Below, piece after piece: positions 7,622 through 16,303 of a stretch of 64,000 nucleotides of DNA. Below the pieces are notes generated by a model, which was not told the DNA's origin, made no database searches, and saw only the letters and a program-made list of their open reading frames with translations. How positions within the stretch are numbered: position 1 is the first letter of the stretch; the number at the start of each line of letters is the position of its first letter. A program made the position numbers and the translations under genes. The stretch is taken from the NCBI RefSeq assembly GCF_013911755.1, contig NZ_JACESP010000001.1, forward strand, positions 271,420 to 335,419, given 5' to 3'. This DNA is from Sphingosinicella sp. (GTDB lineage: Bacteria; Pseudomonadota; Alphaproteobacteria; Sphingomonadales; Sphingomonadaceae).

Positions 7622-8819
7622 GCGAAATCCCCGCGATCTCCGCCGCCTGCACGAAGCGATCGATGATGATGTCCACCTGTTCGGCGCGATGCTCCGCGCA
7701 GAGCGAGCAGCGCAGCAGGAACATGCCAGCGGGCGTCGCGGGCGGACGCGCCATGTTGACGTAGACGCCAAGCTCGATGAGCGCGCTCCACATGCGCGCG
7801 CACGCTTCCTGGCCCGGCATCAGCACAGCGATGATGGCGCTTTCTGCGGTCTCGGTGGCGATCGTGAAGCCCTTGGCCTTGAGCCCCGAATGCAGCTTGC
7901 GACTGTTTTCCCACAGATGCTGGCGCTTGTTATGCGCGTGCTTCAGCTTGCGGATGGATGTCGCTGCCGTGGCGACGACGCTCGGCGGCAGCGAGGCAGT
8001 GAACACGTAAGGCCGGCAGACGAGGCGCAGCACCTCGAACTTCGGGTGGTTGGAAACGACGAAGCCGCCGACGGTGCCCACCGATTTCGAGAAGGTGCCA
8101 ACGACGAAATCGACGTCCGCCTCGACGCCTGCGGCCTCATAAACGCCGCGTCCGTTCGGGCCGAAGAAGCCCATGCCGTGCGCTTCGTCGACGACGACCA
8201 TGGCGCCGTATTTCTTGGCGACCGCGACCATTTCTTTGAGTGGCGCGATGTCGCCCAGCATCGAATAGACGCCTTCGAGGACGACGAGCTTGCCTGCCTC
8301 CGCCGGAAGGCGACCGAGACGCTTGTCGAGGTCTTCCACGCTGTTGTGACGGAAGCGCACGATGTCGGCGTTGCCCATCGCGCAGCCGTCGTAGATGGAG
8401 GCGTGGCTGTCGGCGTCGAGGATGATGTATTCGCCCCGTGCCGCCATCGTTGCCATCAGGCCGAGGTTCGCCTGGTAGCCGGTGGAGAAGACCATGGCGT
8501 GGCTGGTGCCGTAGAAATCCTTCAGCGCTTCCTCGACCTCGCGGTGGCCCTGATAGGTGCCGTTCAGCACGCGGCTGCCGGTGGTCCCTGCGCCGAATTC
8601 GTCGAGCGCCTGCTTGCCCGCCGCGATCACGTCGGGGTCGAAGGTCATGCCCATGTAATTATAGGTGCCGACGAGAATGGTCTCGCGCCCGTTCACCGTC
8701 GCTTCGGTCGGTGAATGGACCTTCTCCATCACGAGGTTGAACGGGTCGTTGACACCCGTCGCCAGCAGCGCGGCCTTTTCGGCGATGATCGGGTCGAATT
8801 TATCGAAAAGATCGCCCAT
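7611..8819 (-). CDS. spt: Serine palmitoyltransferase
   Basis: A 402-residue PLP enzyme of the alpha-oxoamine synthase family that condenses L-serine with an acyl thioester to 3-ketosphinganine, the committed step of sphingolipid synthesis. The PLP lysine is K245 in GTFSKSVGTVGG; D211 and H214 in VVDEAHGMG and H139 in DADSHAS are the expected cofactor contacts. Length and motifs match the soluble homodimeric enzyme of Sphingomonas. It is last in the leftward operon acyl-AMP ligase, cerR, acyl carrier protein, spt, with 9 bases between the carrier protein stop and this start. The neighbouring dedicated carrier protein suggests an acyl-ACP substrate. AONS or KBL are alternatives, but the context makes SPT far more likely. 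Confidence 0.95.
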   Translation of the reverse strand: MGDLFDKFDPIIAEKAALLATGVNDPFNLVMEKVHSPTEATVNGRETILVGTYNYMGMTFDPDVIAAGKQALDEFGAGTTGSRVLNGTYQGHREVEEALKDFYGTSHAMVFSTGYQANLGLMATMAARGEYIILDADSHASIYDGCAMGNADIVRFRHNSVEDLDKRLGRLPAEAGKLVVLEGVYSMLGDIAPLKEMVAVAKKYGAMVVVDEAHGMGFFGPNGRGVYEAAGVEADVDFVVGTFSKSVGTVGGFVVSNHPKFEVLRLVCRPYVFTASLPPSVVATAATSIRKLKHAHNKRQHLWENSRKLHSGLKAKGFTIATETAESAIIAVLMPGQEACARMWSALIELGVYVNMARPPATPAGMFLLRCSLCAEHRAEQVDIIIDRFVQAAEIAGISLNA

Positions 8820-8828
8820 CGTCTCGCC

Positions 8829-9077
8829 TCAGCCGTTCACGATCTTGGCGACGGCATCGGCAAGCTGGCCGATCGTCTCCAGCTCGGGGAGCAGGTTCAT
8901 CGGCAGGATGATGTCGTATTCGTCCTCGATGTTGGCGACGAGGTCCATCACGGTGAGCGAGTCCAGCTCAAGATCGCTCGCGAAGCTGGTGTCCTCGGAG
9001 AGCGCGATCCCCTTGCGGTTCAGCGGCTCGATCAGTTCCAGCAGCTTTGGGAGGATGGTGTCGCGTGTGTGCGCCAT
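8829..9077 (-). CDS. Dedicated acyl carrier protein of sphingolipid synthesis
   Basis: An 82-residue carrier protein with the phosphopantetheine serine in DLELDSLTVMDLV (around residue 40) and an acidic helix II (NIEDEYDIILP) as in acyl carrier proteins. The frame is open far upstream, but ATG 9077 has CAGGA in front and gives the normal ACP length. It lies between cerR and spt in one leftward operon. It should present the fatty acyl chain loaded by the neighbouring acyl-AMP ligase to serine palmitoyltransferase, as proposed for the equivalent protein in Caulobacter. It would need to be made active by AcpS, which is encoded at 40025. Confidence 0.92.
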   Translation of the reverse strand: MAHTRDTILPKLLELIEPLNRKGIALSEDTSFASDLELDSLTVMDLVANIEDEYDIILPMNLLPELETIGQLADAVAKIVNG

Positions 9078-9147
9078 GCGTATGTCCTGAAATGTCGTTG
9101 GGGCTCGATGCCAACAGATTGTGGCAGGGGATAGGCAGACAGGCGGT

Positions 9148-10056
9148 CTAAATCCAGCCTGCGTTCCGGTACCATGCCGCCGTTCGTGCGATGCCCTCTG
9201 CCGCGGGAACCTCAGGCGTCCAGATGCCGAGCGCGCGCAGGGGCGCGCTGTCCGCCACCCAGTCCGGATGCGCGAGATAGCGCGCACGGTCGAAGCTGAG
9301 CGCGGGCAAGCGCCCGGCGAGCTTCGCGCCGAGCGTGTCGATCGCGGCGCCGAGCCTCAGCGCCGCTGGGGGCAACGGAATGTAGGTCGGCGTCTTGTCG
9401 AGCGCTGCGGCGATATGCGCGGCCATCTCGCGGTGGCTGAGCCCGCCGGGCGTTCCATCGTCGATCTCGAAGGTGCCGCTTGGCGCCGGGTTTTCCGTGA
9501 GTGCGAGCAGCGCCCGCGCAAGGTCGGACACCTCGACGATCGAAAAGCGTCCACCACCCGGCAGCAGCGCCCAGCCGCGCGCGACGAGCTTGTAGACGTT
9601 CGCCGTCTCACGGTCGCCGGGTCCGTAGACAGCAGGCGGACGCACGATCGCTGCATCGGGGCGGGCGGTTTCGACGAGCGCGTCGGCGGCCGCCTTGGTG
9701 TTGCCGTAGATGGAAAGCGCCGGCTCGCGCGCTGCGAGCGAGGAGACGTGAACGAAACGCGGAACGTCCCGGCTCGCCTCCAGCATCGCGCGCGTGCCCT
9801 CCACATTGCCAGCAGCAAATTCCAGCGGCGTGCGGGCGTTGATGATGCCCGCGACATGGATCACCGCGTCCGCGCCCTCTGTCAGACGGGCGAGTGCATC
9901 GCGATTGCCGAGATCCCCCGCGATCCATTCGACGCCATGCCGTTCCGGTTGCGTGCGGCGCGCAAGCGCGCGAACAGCTTGGCCCTTTTCAAGCGCAAGA
10001 TCGATCAGCTTCGACCCGACGAAGCCGGTTCCGCCGGTGATGGCGAGTGTCGTCAT
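9148..10056 (-). CDS. cerR: NAD-dependent epimerase/dehydratase-family 3-ketosphinganine reductase candidate
   Basis: A 302-residue extended short-chain dehydrogenase. GGTGFVG at residues 8-14 is the dinucleotide-binding loop, VSS at 104-106 and Y117-x3-K121 (YGNTK) are the catalytic set, and HVAGIINA follows the usual HVAA pattern. In Caulobacter the gene between the carrier protein and the acyl-CoA synthetase in the same order encodes CerR, reported to reduce the 3-keto group after N-acylation. Here it sits between the acyl-AMP ligase (14 bases upstream) and the carrier protein (70 bases downstream). The family call is secure; the substrate is inferred from synteny. Confidence 0.82.
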   Translation of the reverse strand: MTTLAITGGTGFVGSKLIDLALEKGQAVRALARRTQPERHGVEWIAGDLGNRDALARLTEGADAVIHVAGIINARTPLEFAAGNVEGTRAMLEASRDVPRFVHVSSLAAREPALSIYGNTKAAADALVETARPDAAIVRPPAVYGPGDRETANVYKLVARGWALLPGGGRFSIVEVSDLARALLALTENPAPSGTFEIDDGTPGGLSHREMAAHIAAALDKTPTYIPLPPAALRLGAAIDTLGAKLAGRLPALSFDRARYLAHPDWVADSAPLRALGIWTPEVPAAEGIARTAAWYRNAGWI

Positions 10057-10069
10057 GCGCCGGGCGGCG

Positions 10070-11854
10070 TCAGGCCGCGATGTCGAGCGGCTGGATCTGG
10101 CCGGAGAGGTAGAGCGCGCGGGCCTTGGAGCGGCTGAGCTTGCCCGAGCTGGTGCGCGGCAGCGTGCGCGGCGGGACCAGTTCTACGATACAGTTCATGC
10201 CGGTGATGGCGCGCACCTTGGTCTTGATCGTTTCGCGCAGGTCGGCGCGTTCGGCGGCATCGCTGGTGCGGCACTGGACGAGCACGGCGGGCGCTTCCTC
10301 GCCGCCTTCCGTGGTGATCGAGAACGCGGCGATGTCGCCCGCCTTGAAGCCCGGAAGCTGCTCGATTGCCCACTCGATGTCCTGCGGCCAGTGGTTCTTG
10401 CCGTTGATGATGATCATGTCCTTGGCGCGGCCGACGATGTAGAGCGCGCCGTCCAGCATGTAGCCCATGTCACCGGTATCGAGCCAGCGGCCCTGCAGCG
10501 CTGCGCGGGTAGAGATTTCGTCGCGGAAATAGCCGGTCATGATGCTGGGGCCCGCCACGAACACTTTGCCGATCTGGCGGTCGCCAAGGCGGCGTCCGGC
10601 CTCGTCGCGGATTTCGATTTCCATGCCCGGCAGGGCGACACCGCAGTTCACGATCGCGCGCATCCGGCCCGTACCGGCACCAGTATCCTCGCGCTCGCCC
10701 GAAAGCAGACGCTCATCGACGAGATCGGTGACGATGCCCGTGCCCACCGGAGAAATGGTAACGGCAAGCGTCGCTTCTGCGAGGCCGTAGCTCGGCAGGA
10801 ACGCACCGCCCGAAAATCCTGCGGGCGCGAACGCTTCCACGAAGGCGTTCATGACGTCCGGGCGGATCATGTCGGCGCCGTTGCCTGCCACGCGCCAGCG
10901 CGACAGGTCGAACCGCTCGGCGATATCGGTCTGGCTGGAAACGCGGCGCGCGCAGATGTCGTAGCCGAAGGTCGGCGAGTAAGAGAGGCTGTGGCCCTCA
11001 TTGCGCGTGATGAGCGCGAGCCATGAGAGGGGACGGCGCGCGAAATCCTCAGTGGCGAGGTAATCGGCGGAAACCTGGTTCGCGATCGGCGCCATCAGGC
11101 AGCCGACGAGGCCCATGTCGTGATAATAAGGCAGCCAGGAGATGACGCGGTCGTCGCGGCGAAGCTGCACGCCGACGGCATGGCCGTTGAGGTTCGCGAG
11201 CAGCGCCTCGTGCGTGATTTCCACACCGTGCGGGAAGCGCGTCGAGCCGCTCGAATACTGGAGGTAGGCAATGTCGGCCTTGCGCGCCGACGGCAGCGCA
11301 GCGGGCTTCGCGTCGCGCGCCATGAAGTTCAGCCAGTCATGCGCGGTGCGGCAGCGCAGGCCGTGTGCGGCTTCCGCCACGATCGCAGCAAGGCCGGACG
11401 GCGCAAACACGATCTCGGGGTCGCAGGAGGTGAGCTGGCTGCGGATCTGCTCCACATAACCTTCGCGTCCGCCGAACGAGGTCGGCAGCGGCAGCGGCAC
11501 GGGCAGCGCACCGGCGTATATGGCGCCGAAGAACAGGCTTACGAAATCCGCGCTCGTCTCGGCGATCAGTGCCACGCGGTCACCCGGCTTGATGCCGGCG
11601 GCGATCAGCCGGTAGGCGTTGGCGGTCGCATCGACCTTGAGGTCCGAAAACGTCAGGACGCGCGCGAGCCGCGCCCGCGCATCGAAGAAGTTGAGGCCGC
11701 GCTTGCCCTGCGCCGCATAATCCAATGCTTCGCCAAGCGTGTTGAAGTCCGCCAGACGGCGCGGCAAATCGTCGAGCGTCGGCGTTGGCGCCAGCGCCGT
11801 TTCATCGGCGCCGGACAGCGCAAGCGCGCTCGAATCCGAAGTGCGATTCAGCAA
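10070..11854 (-). CDS. Fatty acyl-AMP ligase / acyl-ACP synthetase of the sphingolipid operon
   Basis: A 594-residue adenylate-forming enzyme. It shows YLQYSSGSTRFP (P-loop A3 motif), PYYHDMGLVG, SYGLAEATL (A5), LDTGDMGYM (A7) and RTLPRTSSGKLSR with the catalytic C-terminal Lys. The motif pattern is that of fatty acyl-AMP ligases, which load fatty acids onto a carrier protein, here probably the ACP two genes downstream. The open frame extends to 12130 but TTG 11854 has GAGGAGG nine bases upstream and starts the normal N-terminus; the extension would run across the recX promoter. It is first in the operon, so its divergent gap with recX holds the operon promoter. The equivalent Caulobacter gene is needed for ceramide synthesis. 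Confidence 0.88.
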   Translation of the reverse strand: MLNRTSDSSALALSGADETALAPTPTLDDLPRRLADFNTLGEALDYAAQGKRGLNFFDARARLARVLTFSDLKVDATANAYRLIAAGIKPGDRVALIAETSADFVSLFFGAIYAGALPVPLPLPTSFGGREGYVEQIRSQLTSCDPEIVFAPSGLAAIVAEAAHGLRCRTAHDWLNFMARDAKPAALPSARKADIAYLQYSSGSTRFPHGVEITHEALLANLNGHAVGVQLRRDDRVISWLPYYHDMGLVGCLMAPIANQVSADYLATEDFARRPLSWLALITRNEGHSLSYSPTFGYDICARRVSSQTDIAERFDLSRWRVAGNGADMIRPDVMNAFVEAFAPAGFSGGAFLPSYGLAEATLAVTISPVGTGIVTDLVDERLLSGEREDTGAGTGRMRAIVNCGVALPGMEIEIRDEAGRRLGDRQIGKVFVAGPSIMTGYFRDEISTRAALQGRWLDTGDMGYMLDGALYIVGRAKDMIIINGKNHWPQDIEWAIEQLPGFKAGDIAAFSITTEGGEEAPAVLVQCRTSDAAERADLRETIKTKVRAITGMNCIVELVPPRTLPRTSSGKLSRSKARALYLSGQIQPLDIAA

Positions 11855-12018
11855 GTCCCCGAACCTCCTCAGCTCTTCTCGGCGCAGCGGCGGCTTTTCC
11901 TGCCGCTCATAAACCTCGCCAAATACACGACTCCTTGGCCACTTGCAAAACAGGCCAGCGTCAGCCTTTGCCGGAATGTGACGTTCAAAATTGGGTCCGA
12001 CTATGGCAGGAACATGGC
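11855..12018. promoter_or_regulatory. Divergent intergenic region between the sphingolipid operon and recX
   Basis: A 164-base gap between two divergent starts. GAGGAGG at about 11864-11870 (minus strand) serves the TTG start of the acyl-AMP ligase, and GCAGGA at 12006-12011 serves the recX GTG. The promoters of both units must be here, but I see no convincing hexamers or operator. Confidence 0.45.
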
Positions 12019-12540
12019 GTGCGTACCGAAAAAAGCCGAAAACCGCCCCCGCCGCTCGATGAGGAAGCCCTTCGCGCGCTCGCGCTTCGGTATGTGGAAC
12101 GCTACGCGACCTCTGAAGGCAAGCTGGCATCCTACCTTACCCGGAAGCTGCGCGAGCGCGGCTGGGCCGGGGAACGCCCCGCCGACGTGGCGGCTATCGT
12201 CGTGCGTTTCGCGGAGTTGCGTTATGTCGATGATCGCACGTTTGGGGAGGCGCGGGCGCGGGGACTCGAGCGGCGCGGCTACGGCGCGCGGCGAATCGGG
12301 CAGGACCTGCGTGCGGCGGGCCTGGCCGAAGACCTGCGCGGAGAGATCACGGGCGCGGTCGACGCACGCGGGGCTGCAATAGCCTACGCGCGCCGCAAGC
12401 GCTTCGGACCGTTCGCGCGGGAAGCGCCCGATCGCGCAGCGCGGCAGAAGCAGTTCGCCGCGATGCTGCGTGCGGGCCACGATGTGCGCATGGCCGCCGA
12501 GATTCTCGACATGCGGGACGTGGACCCCGATTACGAGTAG
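12019..12540 (+). CDS. recX: Regulatory protein RecX
   Basis: A 173-residue, strongly basic, all-helical protein made of three-helix repeats, typical of RecX, which binds RecA filaments and limits recombination. Recognisable stretches are AIAYARRKRFGPF late in the protein and ALRYVERYATSEGKLASYL, a common RecX opening. The open frame begins at 11785, but GTG 12019 has GCAGGA upstream, and the earlier sequence lies in the promoter of the divergent operon. It stands alone and its last 10 bases overlap the end of the converging molybdenum cofactor gene. recA is not next to it, unlike in many bacteria. Confidence 0.88.
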   Translation: MRTEKSRKPPPPLDEEALRALALRYVERYATSEGKLASYLTRKLRERGWAGERPADVAAIVVRFAELRYVDDRTFGEARARGLERRGYGARRIGQDLRAAGLAEDLRGEITGAVDARGAAIAYARRKRFGPFAREAPDRAARQKQFAAMLRAGHDVRMAAEILDMRDVDPDYE

Positions 12541-14108
12541 CGCGCCCTCGCCGCCGCGAGGGCTTCGGGCGTATCGACATCCATGAAGATCGCGTCGCTC
12601 TCCACCGGCACTTCGACAATATCGTCTGCGAACTCGGCGAGCAGCGCCTTTCCGCCCACGTCGCCTTCAAGACCGCGCAGCCGCGCGAAATAGCGCCGGC
12701 CCCAGGCCACCGGATTCCCGCGCTTGCCCTTGTGCGCGGGCACCGCGATGCGGTTCGCGTCCGCAGCAGCAGCGAGGCTTGCGATATGCCCGGCGCTTAC
12801 CTCCGGCATGTCGCCCAGCAGCACCAGGGCTGCCGACCAGTCTTCGGGCACGGCGGCTATGCCCGTTGCGAGCGATTGGCTCAGCCCCTCCGCGTAGCGC
12901 GCAGCGTGGACGCTCGGAAAACCGTAGTGCCCCGCCAAGGCCGCGATTTCCGCTTCGGCGTTGCCCGTGACGACGATCGCGGAAAGTCCGGCTTCTTTCA
13001 CTGCGTCGAGCACGTGCGCGAGCACCGGCCTGCCGCCGAGGTCGGCGAGCAGCTTGTTCGCACCCATGCGCACCGAGCGTCCGGCCGCGAGCACTACAGC
13101 GCCAATGCTGCCGCCCACCGCCGGTTTCGGGCGGGGTTCGGGGCGGGGGACGTCGGCGAGAAGCCCGCCAGCGCCCATACGCGCGATGTCGCCGCCGCTG
13201 ACGTCGAGCCCCGCCCAAAGGCGTTCGAGGACCCAGTCAAAGCCGTTACGGCGCGGGCTCCGCGCACAGCCGGGTAGTCCGATCACGGGGCGCGTGCCGA
13301 TGCGGGCGAGGCACAGGAGATTGCCGGGGTCGACCGGCATTCCGAGCCGCAGCACCTCGCCGCCGGCCTGTTCGATCGCGGCGGGAATGACGTCGCGCCG
13401 GTCGCTGATCGCTGAGGCGCCGCTCACAAGGACGATGTCGGCATCTGCGGTCTCGGCGAGCACGGCGGCGAGTGCCTCTTCCGTGTGCGCGCAACGCATT
13501 TCGCGCCATGCGGCGAGGCCTAGCGCGGCGCAGCGCGCCTGCGTCACCTCGGCGGTTTTCGCGAGCAGCTTCGCCGATGTGCCGGGAAGTGTCGTCTGGA
13601 TGAAGGCGACGCGGAGCGTCCCGAACGGCGCCAGTCGCAGGACGCCTTTCGCGCTGGCTGACGCGCTTCGAACCAAGGCTTCGGGCGCGGCGAAGGGAAT
13701 GATCTTCACGGTCGCGACGATTTCGCTCTTGGCGGCGGGCGCGAACGGGGCGAGCGTGCCGAGCGTCACGGCCTCATCGTGGGCGTTCACGATGTCGACT
13801 GCGGCCGTTTCCACGAGCAGCAACCCGGCGGCATCGGCCACGATGTTGGCGCGGCCGTGCACGGGCGGATGGGCGGAGAGGCCGGGCCCGGCAGCAGCGG
13901 ACGCCAGCAGGGCGGCAGCGGCGTCTTCGTGCAGATCACCGCTTTCAAGGGTGGCCACGACGAGTTCGTCGAGCCCTGCCGCGCGGGCGTCAGCGATGTC
14001 CGCCGCATCGAGGCGTTTTCCCTTGGCGATTCGCCGCCCGCCGACATGCGCGGCGTGGGCGAGATACGCACCTTCCGCAAGGTCCAGAGGGACACGTCCG
14101 AACTTCAC
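12531..14108 (-). CDS. Fusion of molybdopterin-binding domain and MobA/MocA-like nucleotidyltransferase
   Basis: A 525-residue two-part protein. Residues 1 to about 330 resemble the MoaB/MoeA-type molybdopterin-binding domain (VLVSGASAISDRRDVIP). From about residue 340 an NTP-transferase domain begins, with LAAGRSVRMGANKLL as nucleotide loop and GDMPEVSAGH as metal site. Such fusions make the cytosine or guanine dinucleotide form of molybdenum cofactor for xanthine oxidase-family enzymes. The GTG start at 14108 overlaps the xdhC stop by 4 bases, so it forms a coxG-xdhC-fusion operon. The molybdenum hydroxylase subunits themselves are not in the window. Its 3' end overlaps recX by 10 bases. 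Confidence 0.83.
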   Translation of the reverse strand: MKFGRVPLDLAEGAYLAHAAHVGGRRIAKGKRLDAADIADARAAGLDELVVATLESGDLHEDAAAALLASAAAGPGLSAHPPVHGRANIVADAAGLLLVETAAVDIVNAHDEAVTLGTLAPFAPAAKSEIVATVKIIPFAAPEALVRSASASAKGVLRLAPFGTLRVAFIQTTLPGTSAKLLAKTAEVTQARCAALGLAAWREMRCAHTEEALAAVLAETADADIVLVSGASAISDRRDVIPAAIEQAGGEVLRLGMPVDPGNLLCLARIGTRPVIGLPGCARSPRRNGFDWVLERLWAGLDVSGGDIARMGAGGLLADVPRPEPRPKPAVGGSIGAVVLAAGRSVRMGANKLLADLGGRPVLAHVLDAVKEAGLSAIVVTGNAEAEIAALAGHYGFPSVHAARYAEGLSQSLATGIAAVPEDWSAALVLLGDMPEVSAGHIASLAAAADANRIAVPAHKGKRGNPVAWGRRYFARLRGLEGDVGGKALLAEFADDIVEVPVESDAIFMDVDTPEALAAARARYS

Positions 14109-15025
14109 GCGCCGCGCCGTACCGCGATCATCTGGGCGGCGATCGAAAGCGCGATCTCGGCGGGGTTCGCCGCGCCGATGGCGAGGCCCGCGGGGCCATG
14201 AACGCGCGCCAGCGCAGCCTCGTCGAAGCCCGCAGCGGCGAGCCGTTCGCGGCGGAGCGCCTGATTCTTCCGCGACCCAAGCGCGGCAATATAAAACGCA
14301 GGCGAGCGCAGCGCCGCGATAAGCGCAGGGTCGTCGAGCTTGGGATCGTGCGTCAGCGCGACGATCGCGCTCGCGCTGTCGGGCTTCCAGTCAGCGAGCG
14401 CCTCATCGGGCCAGCGCGGATCGACCGCGATGTGCTGGAAGCGCTCGGCGGCGGCGAAGCTCCCGCGCGGATCGACGACGAGCGGCACGTAGCCGAGCAG
14501 TTCCGCCATCGGCACGAGCGCCTGCGCGATGTGAACCGCACCGACGATCATCAGACGCCCTGCGGGCTCGTAAAGGCGCGCGAAACCTTCGCCTTCGCCT
14601 TCATGGGAAACACCATCGGCATCGGTGGTGACGCGAATGCTCTCACCGTTCGCGAACGCTTTGCCAAGGCGTTCGGCGAGGTCAGGGGCGAAGCCCGCAT
14701 CGGACACCGGCTGCACCAGAACCGCGATGCGCCCGCCGCAGGCAAGGCCCACCTCCCACGCGCGGGCATCGGCAACGCCGTATTCGAGGCGTCTCGGCGC
14801 GTTGTCGGCGATCACGTCCGCCGCTACCGCGATCACGTCACCCTCCACGCAGCCGCCGCTCACCGAGCCTTCGAAGAGCCCATCGTCGCGAATGATAAGG
14901 TGCGCGCCCGCGCGGCGTGGCGCGGAACCCCATGTTTCAATCACCGTGGCGATCGCGGCCTTGTGCCCGGCGGCGATCCAGCCGCGGAGCGTCGCGATCA
15001 GCGCGGCGGTGTCGTCTCCGTTCAC
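14105..15025 (-). CDS. xdhC: XdhC/CoxI family molybdenum hydroxylase maturation protein
   Basis: A 306-residue XdhC/CoxI protein, which holds sulfurated molybdenum cofactor and inserts it into xanthine dehydrogenase or CO dehydrogenase-like enzymes. The N-terminal XdhC_CoxI domain shows VIETWGSAPRRAGAHLII and VSGGCVEGDVI with the conserved GGC, then VGLACGG. The C-terminal half is a Rossmann-like domain (LMIVGAVHIAQALVPMA; ALGSRKNQ). The frame is open upstream to 15079, but GTG 15025 overlaps the coxG stop in the same GTGA pattern used for the next gene. It works with the carrier/transferase fusion downstream. The client enzyme is not encoded nearby. Confidence 0.88.
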   Translation of the reverse strand: MNGDDTAALIATLRGWIAAGHKAAIATVIETWGSAPRRAGAHLIIRDDGLFEGSVSGGCVEGDVIAVAADVIADNAPRRLEYGVADARAWEVGLACGGRIAVLVQPVSDAGFAPDLAERLGKAFANGESIRVTTDADGVSHEGEGEGFARLYEPAGRLMIVGAVHIAQALVPMAELLGYVPLVVDPRGSFAAAERFQHIAVDPRWPDEALADWKPDSASAIVALTHDPKLDDPALIAALRSPAFYIAALGSRKNQALRRERLAAAGFDEAALARVHGPAGLAIGAANPAEIALSIAAQMIAVRRGA

Positions 15026-15606
15026 AGCACCAGCCAGAGCACCAGCGCGGCGACGAGCGCGATCACGATGCTGCCCCACACGGTTGGGGAAAGCCCGGGC
15101 ATCTCCTCAGCGCCCTCGGAGAGATCGGTTTCGGGAAGCACCACGGGTGCAGGCTCTGGCGCGCCCTCACTTTCCACGCGCGCTTTGAAGGCTGCGAAGA
15201 AGGATTCGGCATAAGCCTTTGCGGTGCCTTCGATCAGCCGTGCGCCAAGCTGCGCGAGCTTGCCGCCGACGGTGGAACTCGCCTGCCAGGCGAGTCGCGT
15301 GCCGCCCGGGGCGTCTTCGAGCTTCACCGAAGCCTTGCCCTTCGCAAACCCCGCGACGCCGCCTTTGCCCTCACCGGAAATCACATAGGCGTTCGGCGCA
15401 TCGATTTCGGAGAGCTCGACGGCGCCGGTAAACTTCGCGCGTACCGGCCCGACCTTGGCGTTCATCGTGCCCTCGAAGCGGTTTTCCCCTGCACGCTCAA
15501 GCCGTTCCACGCCATCGATGCACGCGGCCAAAACTTCGGGGTCGTTGAGCGCCGCCCAGACCCTTTCGCGCGGTGCCGCGATCAGGGTCTCACCGTTCAG
15601 TTCCAT
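15022..15606 (-). CDS. coxG: CoxG-type SRPBCC protein with C-terminal membrane anchor
   Basis: A 194-residue CO dehydrogenase subunit G family protein. The SRPBCC domain (residues 1-150) begins MELNGETLIAAPRERVWAAL and contains GTRLAWQASSTVGGKLAQLG, both family hallmarks. After an acidic, proline-rich linker there is one C-terminal transmembrane helix (about residues 173-194). CoxG recruits carbon monoxide dehydrogenase-like enzymes to the inner membrane. It is first in the coxG-xdhC-cofactor transferase operon and divergent from the cold-shock gene. No coxMSL genes accompany it, so it may serve an unlinked molybdenum hydroxylase. Confidence 0.87.
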   Translation of the reverse strand: MELNGETLIAAPRERVWAALNDPEVLAACIDGVERLERAGENRFEGTMNAKVGPVRAKFTGAVELSEIDAPNAYVISGEGKGGVAGFAKGKASVKLEDAPGGTRLAWQASSTVGGKLAQLGARLIEGTAKAYAESFFAAFKARVESEGAPEPAPVVLPETDLSEGAEEMPGLSPTVWGSIVIALVAALVLWLVL

Positions 15607-15717
15607 CGGCGCAAATCCTTTGTCTTGTCGCTTTGAAAATTAACTATATAGTTCGTTGTTACGGGGTTTTGTGGTAGCGTTCTTTCTCGGAAAATTAAAT
15701 GTGCGTCGGAGGGGGTA

Positions 15718-16293
15718 ATGGCCGAGCACGCGTTGCTGCCAGAGGGTGAGCACGTGTCCGACCTTGCCGAAGTCGCCGAAGAATGCCGCGTCGATGGCAC
15801 GGTAAAGTGGTTCGATGCGGTACGGGGATATGGCTTCATCGTTCCCAGTGATGGGAGCGGCGATGTGTTGGTACACTTTTCCACGTTGCGCGAGGTTGGT
15901 CGCCGCACGCTGCCTGAAGGCGCGACAGTCGTCTGCATGGCGGTTGCGCGGGAACGCGGTCGGCAGGCGCGGCGTATCATTGAACTCGATTTGACGACGG
16001 CGATCGGGCCTGATCCCGAACTCGTCGTGCAGCGGGCTGCTGCGCGCGTCGATCCGATGCAGCTCATCGACGATGCGGGCGATTACGAGCGGCTTGAAGT
16101 CAAGTGGTTCAACCGCCTGAAAGGCTATGGTTTTCTCACGCGCGGGGAAGGTTCGCATGACATTTTCGTGCACATGGAAACCGTGCGTCGTGCCGGGCTT
16201 ATCGAACTGATACCGGGCCAGTACGTGATGGCGCGCATCGCGGAGGGCGACAAGGGCCCGCTCGCCGTTGCCATCGCGGTCGGAGAGGCATAG
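15718..16293 (+). CDS. Cold-shock protein with two cold-shock domains
   Basis: A 191-residue protein with two nucleic-acid binding cold-shock domains. Domain 1 (about 24-90) has the RNP1-like [14 protein letters not shown] and DVLVHFS; domain 2 (about 125-190) has [14 protein letters not shown] and DIFVHME. Both keep the aromatic surface. Duplicated CSD proteins are typical of alphaproteobacteria such as Caulobacter (CspC/CspD type). It would bind single-stranded RNA or DNA in the cytoplasm. GGAGGG precedes the ATG at 15718. It is followed after 10 bases by the DUF192 gene, which may be co-transcribed. The 111-base gap on its left is shared with divergent coxG and contains AT-rich sequence around 15640-15660. 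Confidence 0.93.
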   Translation: MAEHALLPEGEHVSDLAEVAEECRVDGTVKWFDAVRGYGFIVPSDGSGDVLVHFSTLREVGRRTLPEGATVVCMAVARERGRQARRIIELDLTTAIGPDPELVVQRAAARVDPMQLIDDAGDYERLEVKWFNRLKGYGFLTRGEGSHDIFVHMETVRRAGLIELIPGQYVMARIAEGDKGPLAVAIAVGEA

Positions 16294-16303
16294 AGCCCTT
16301 TTC

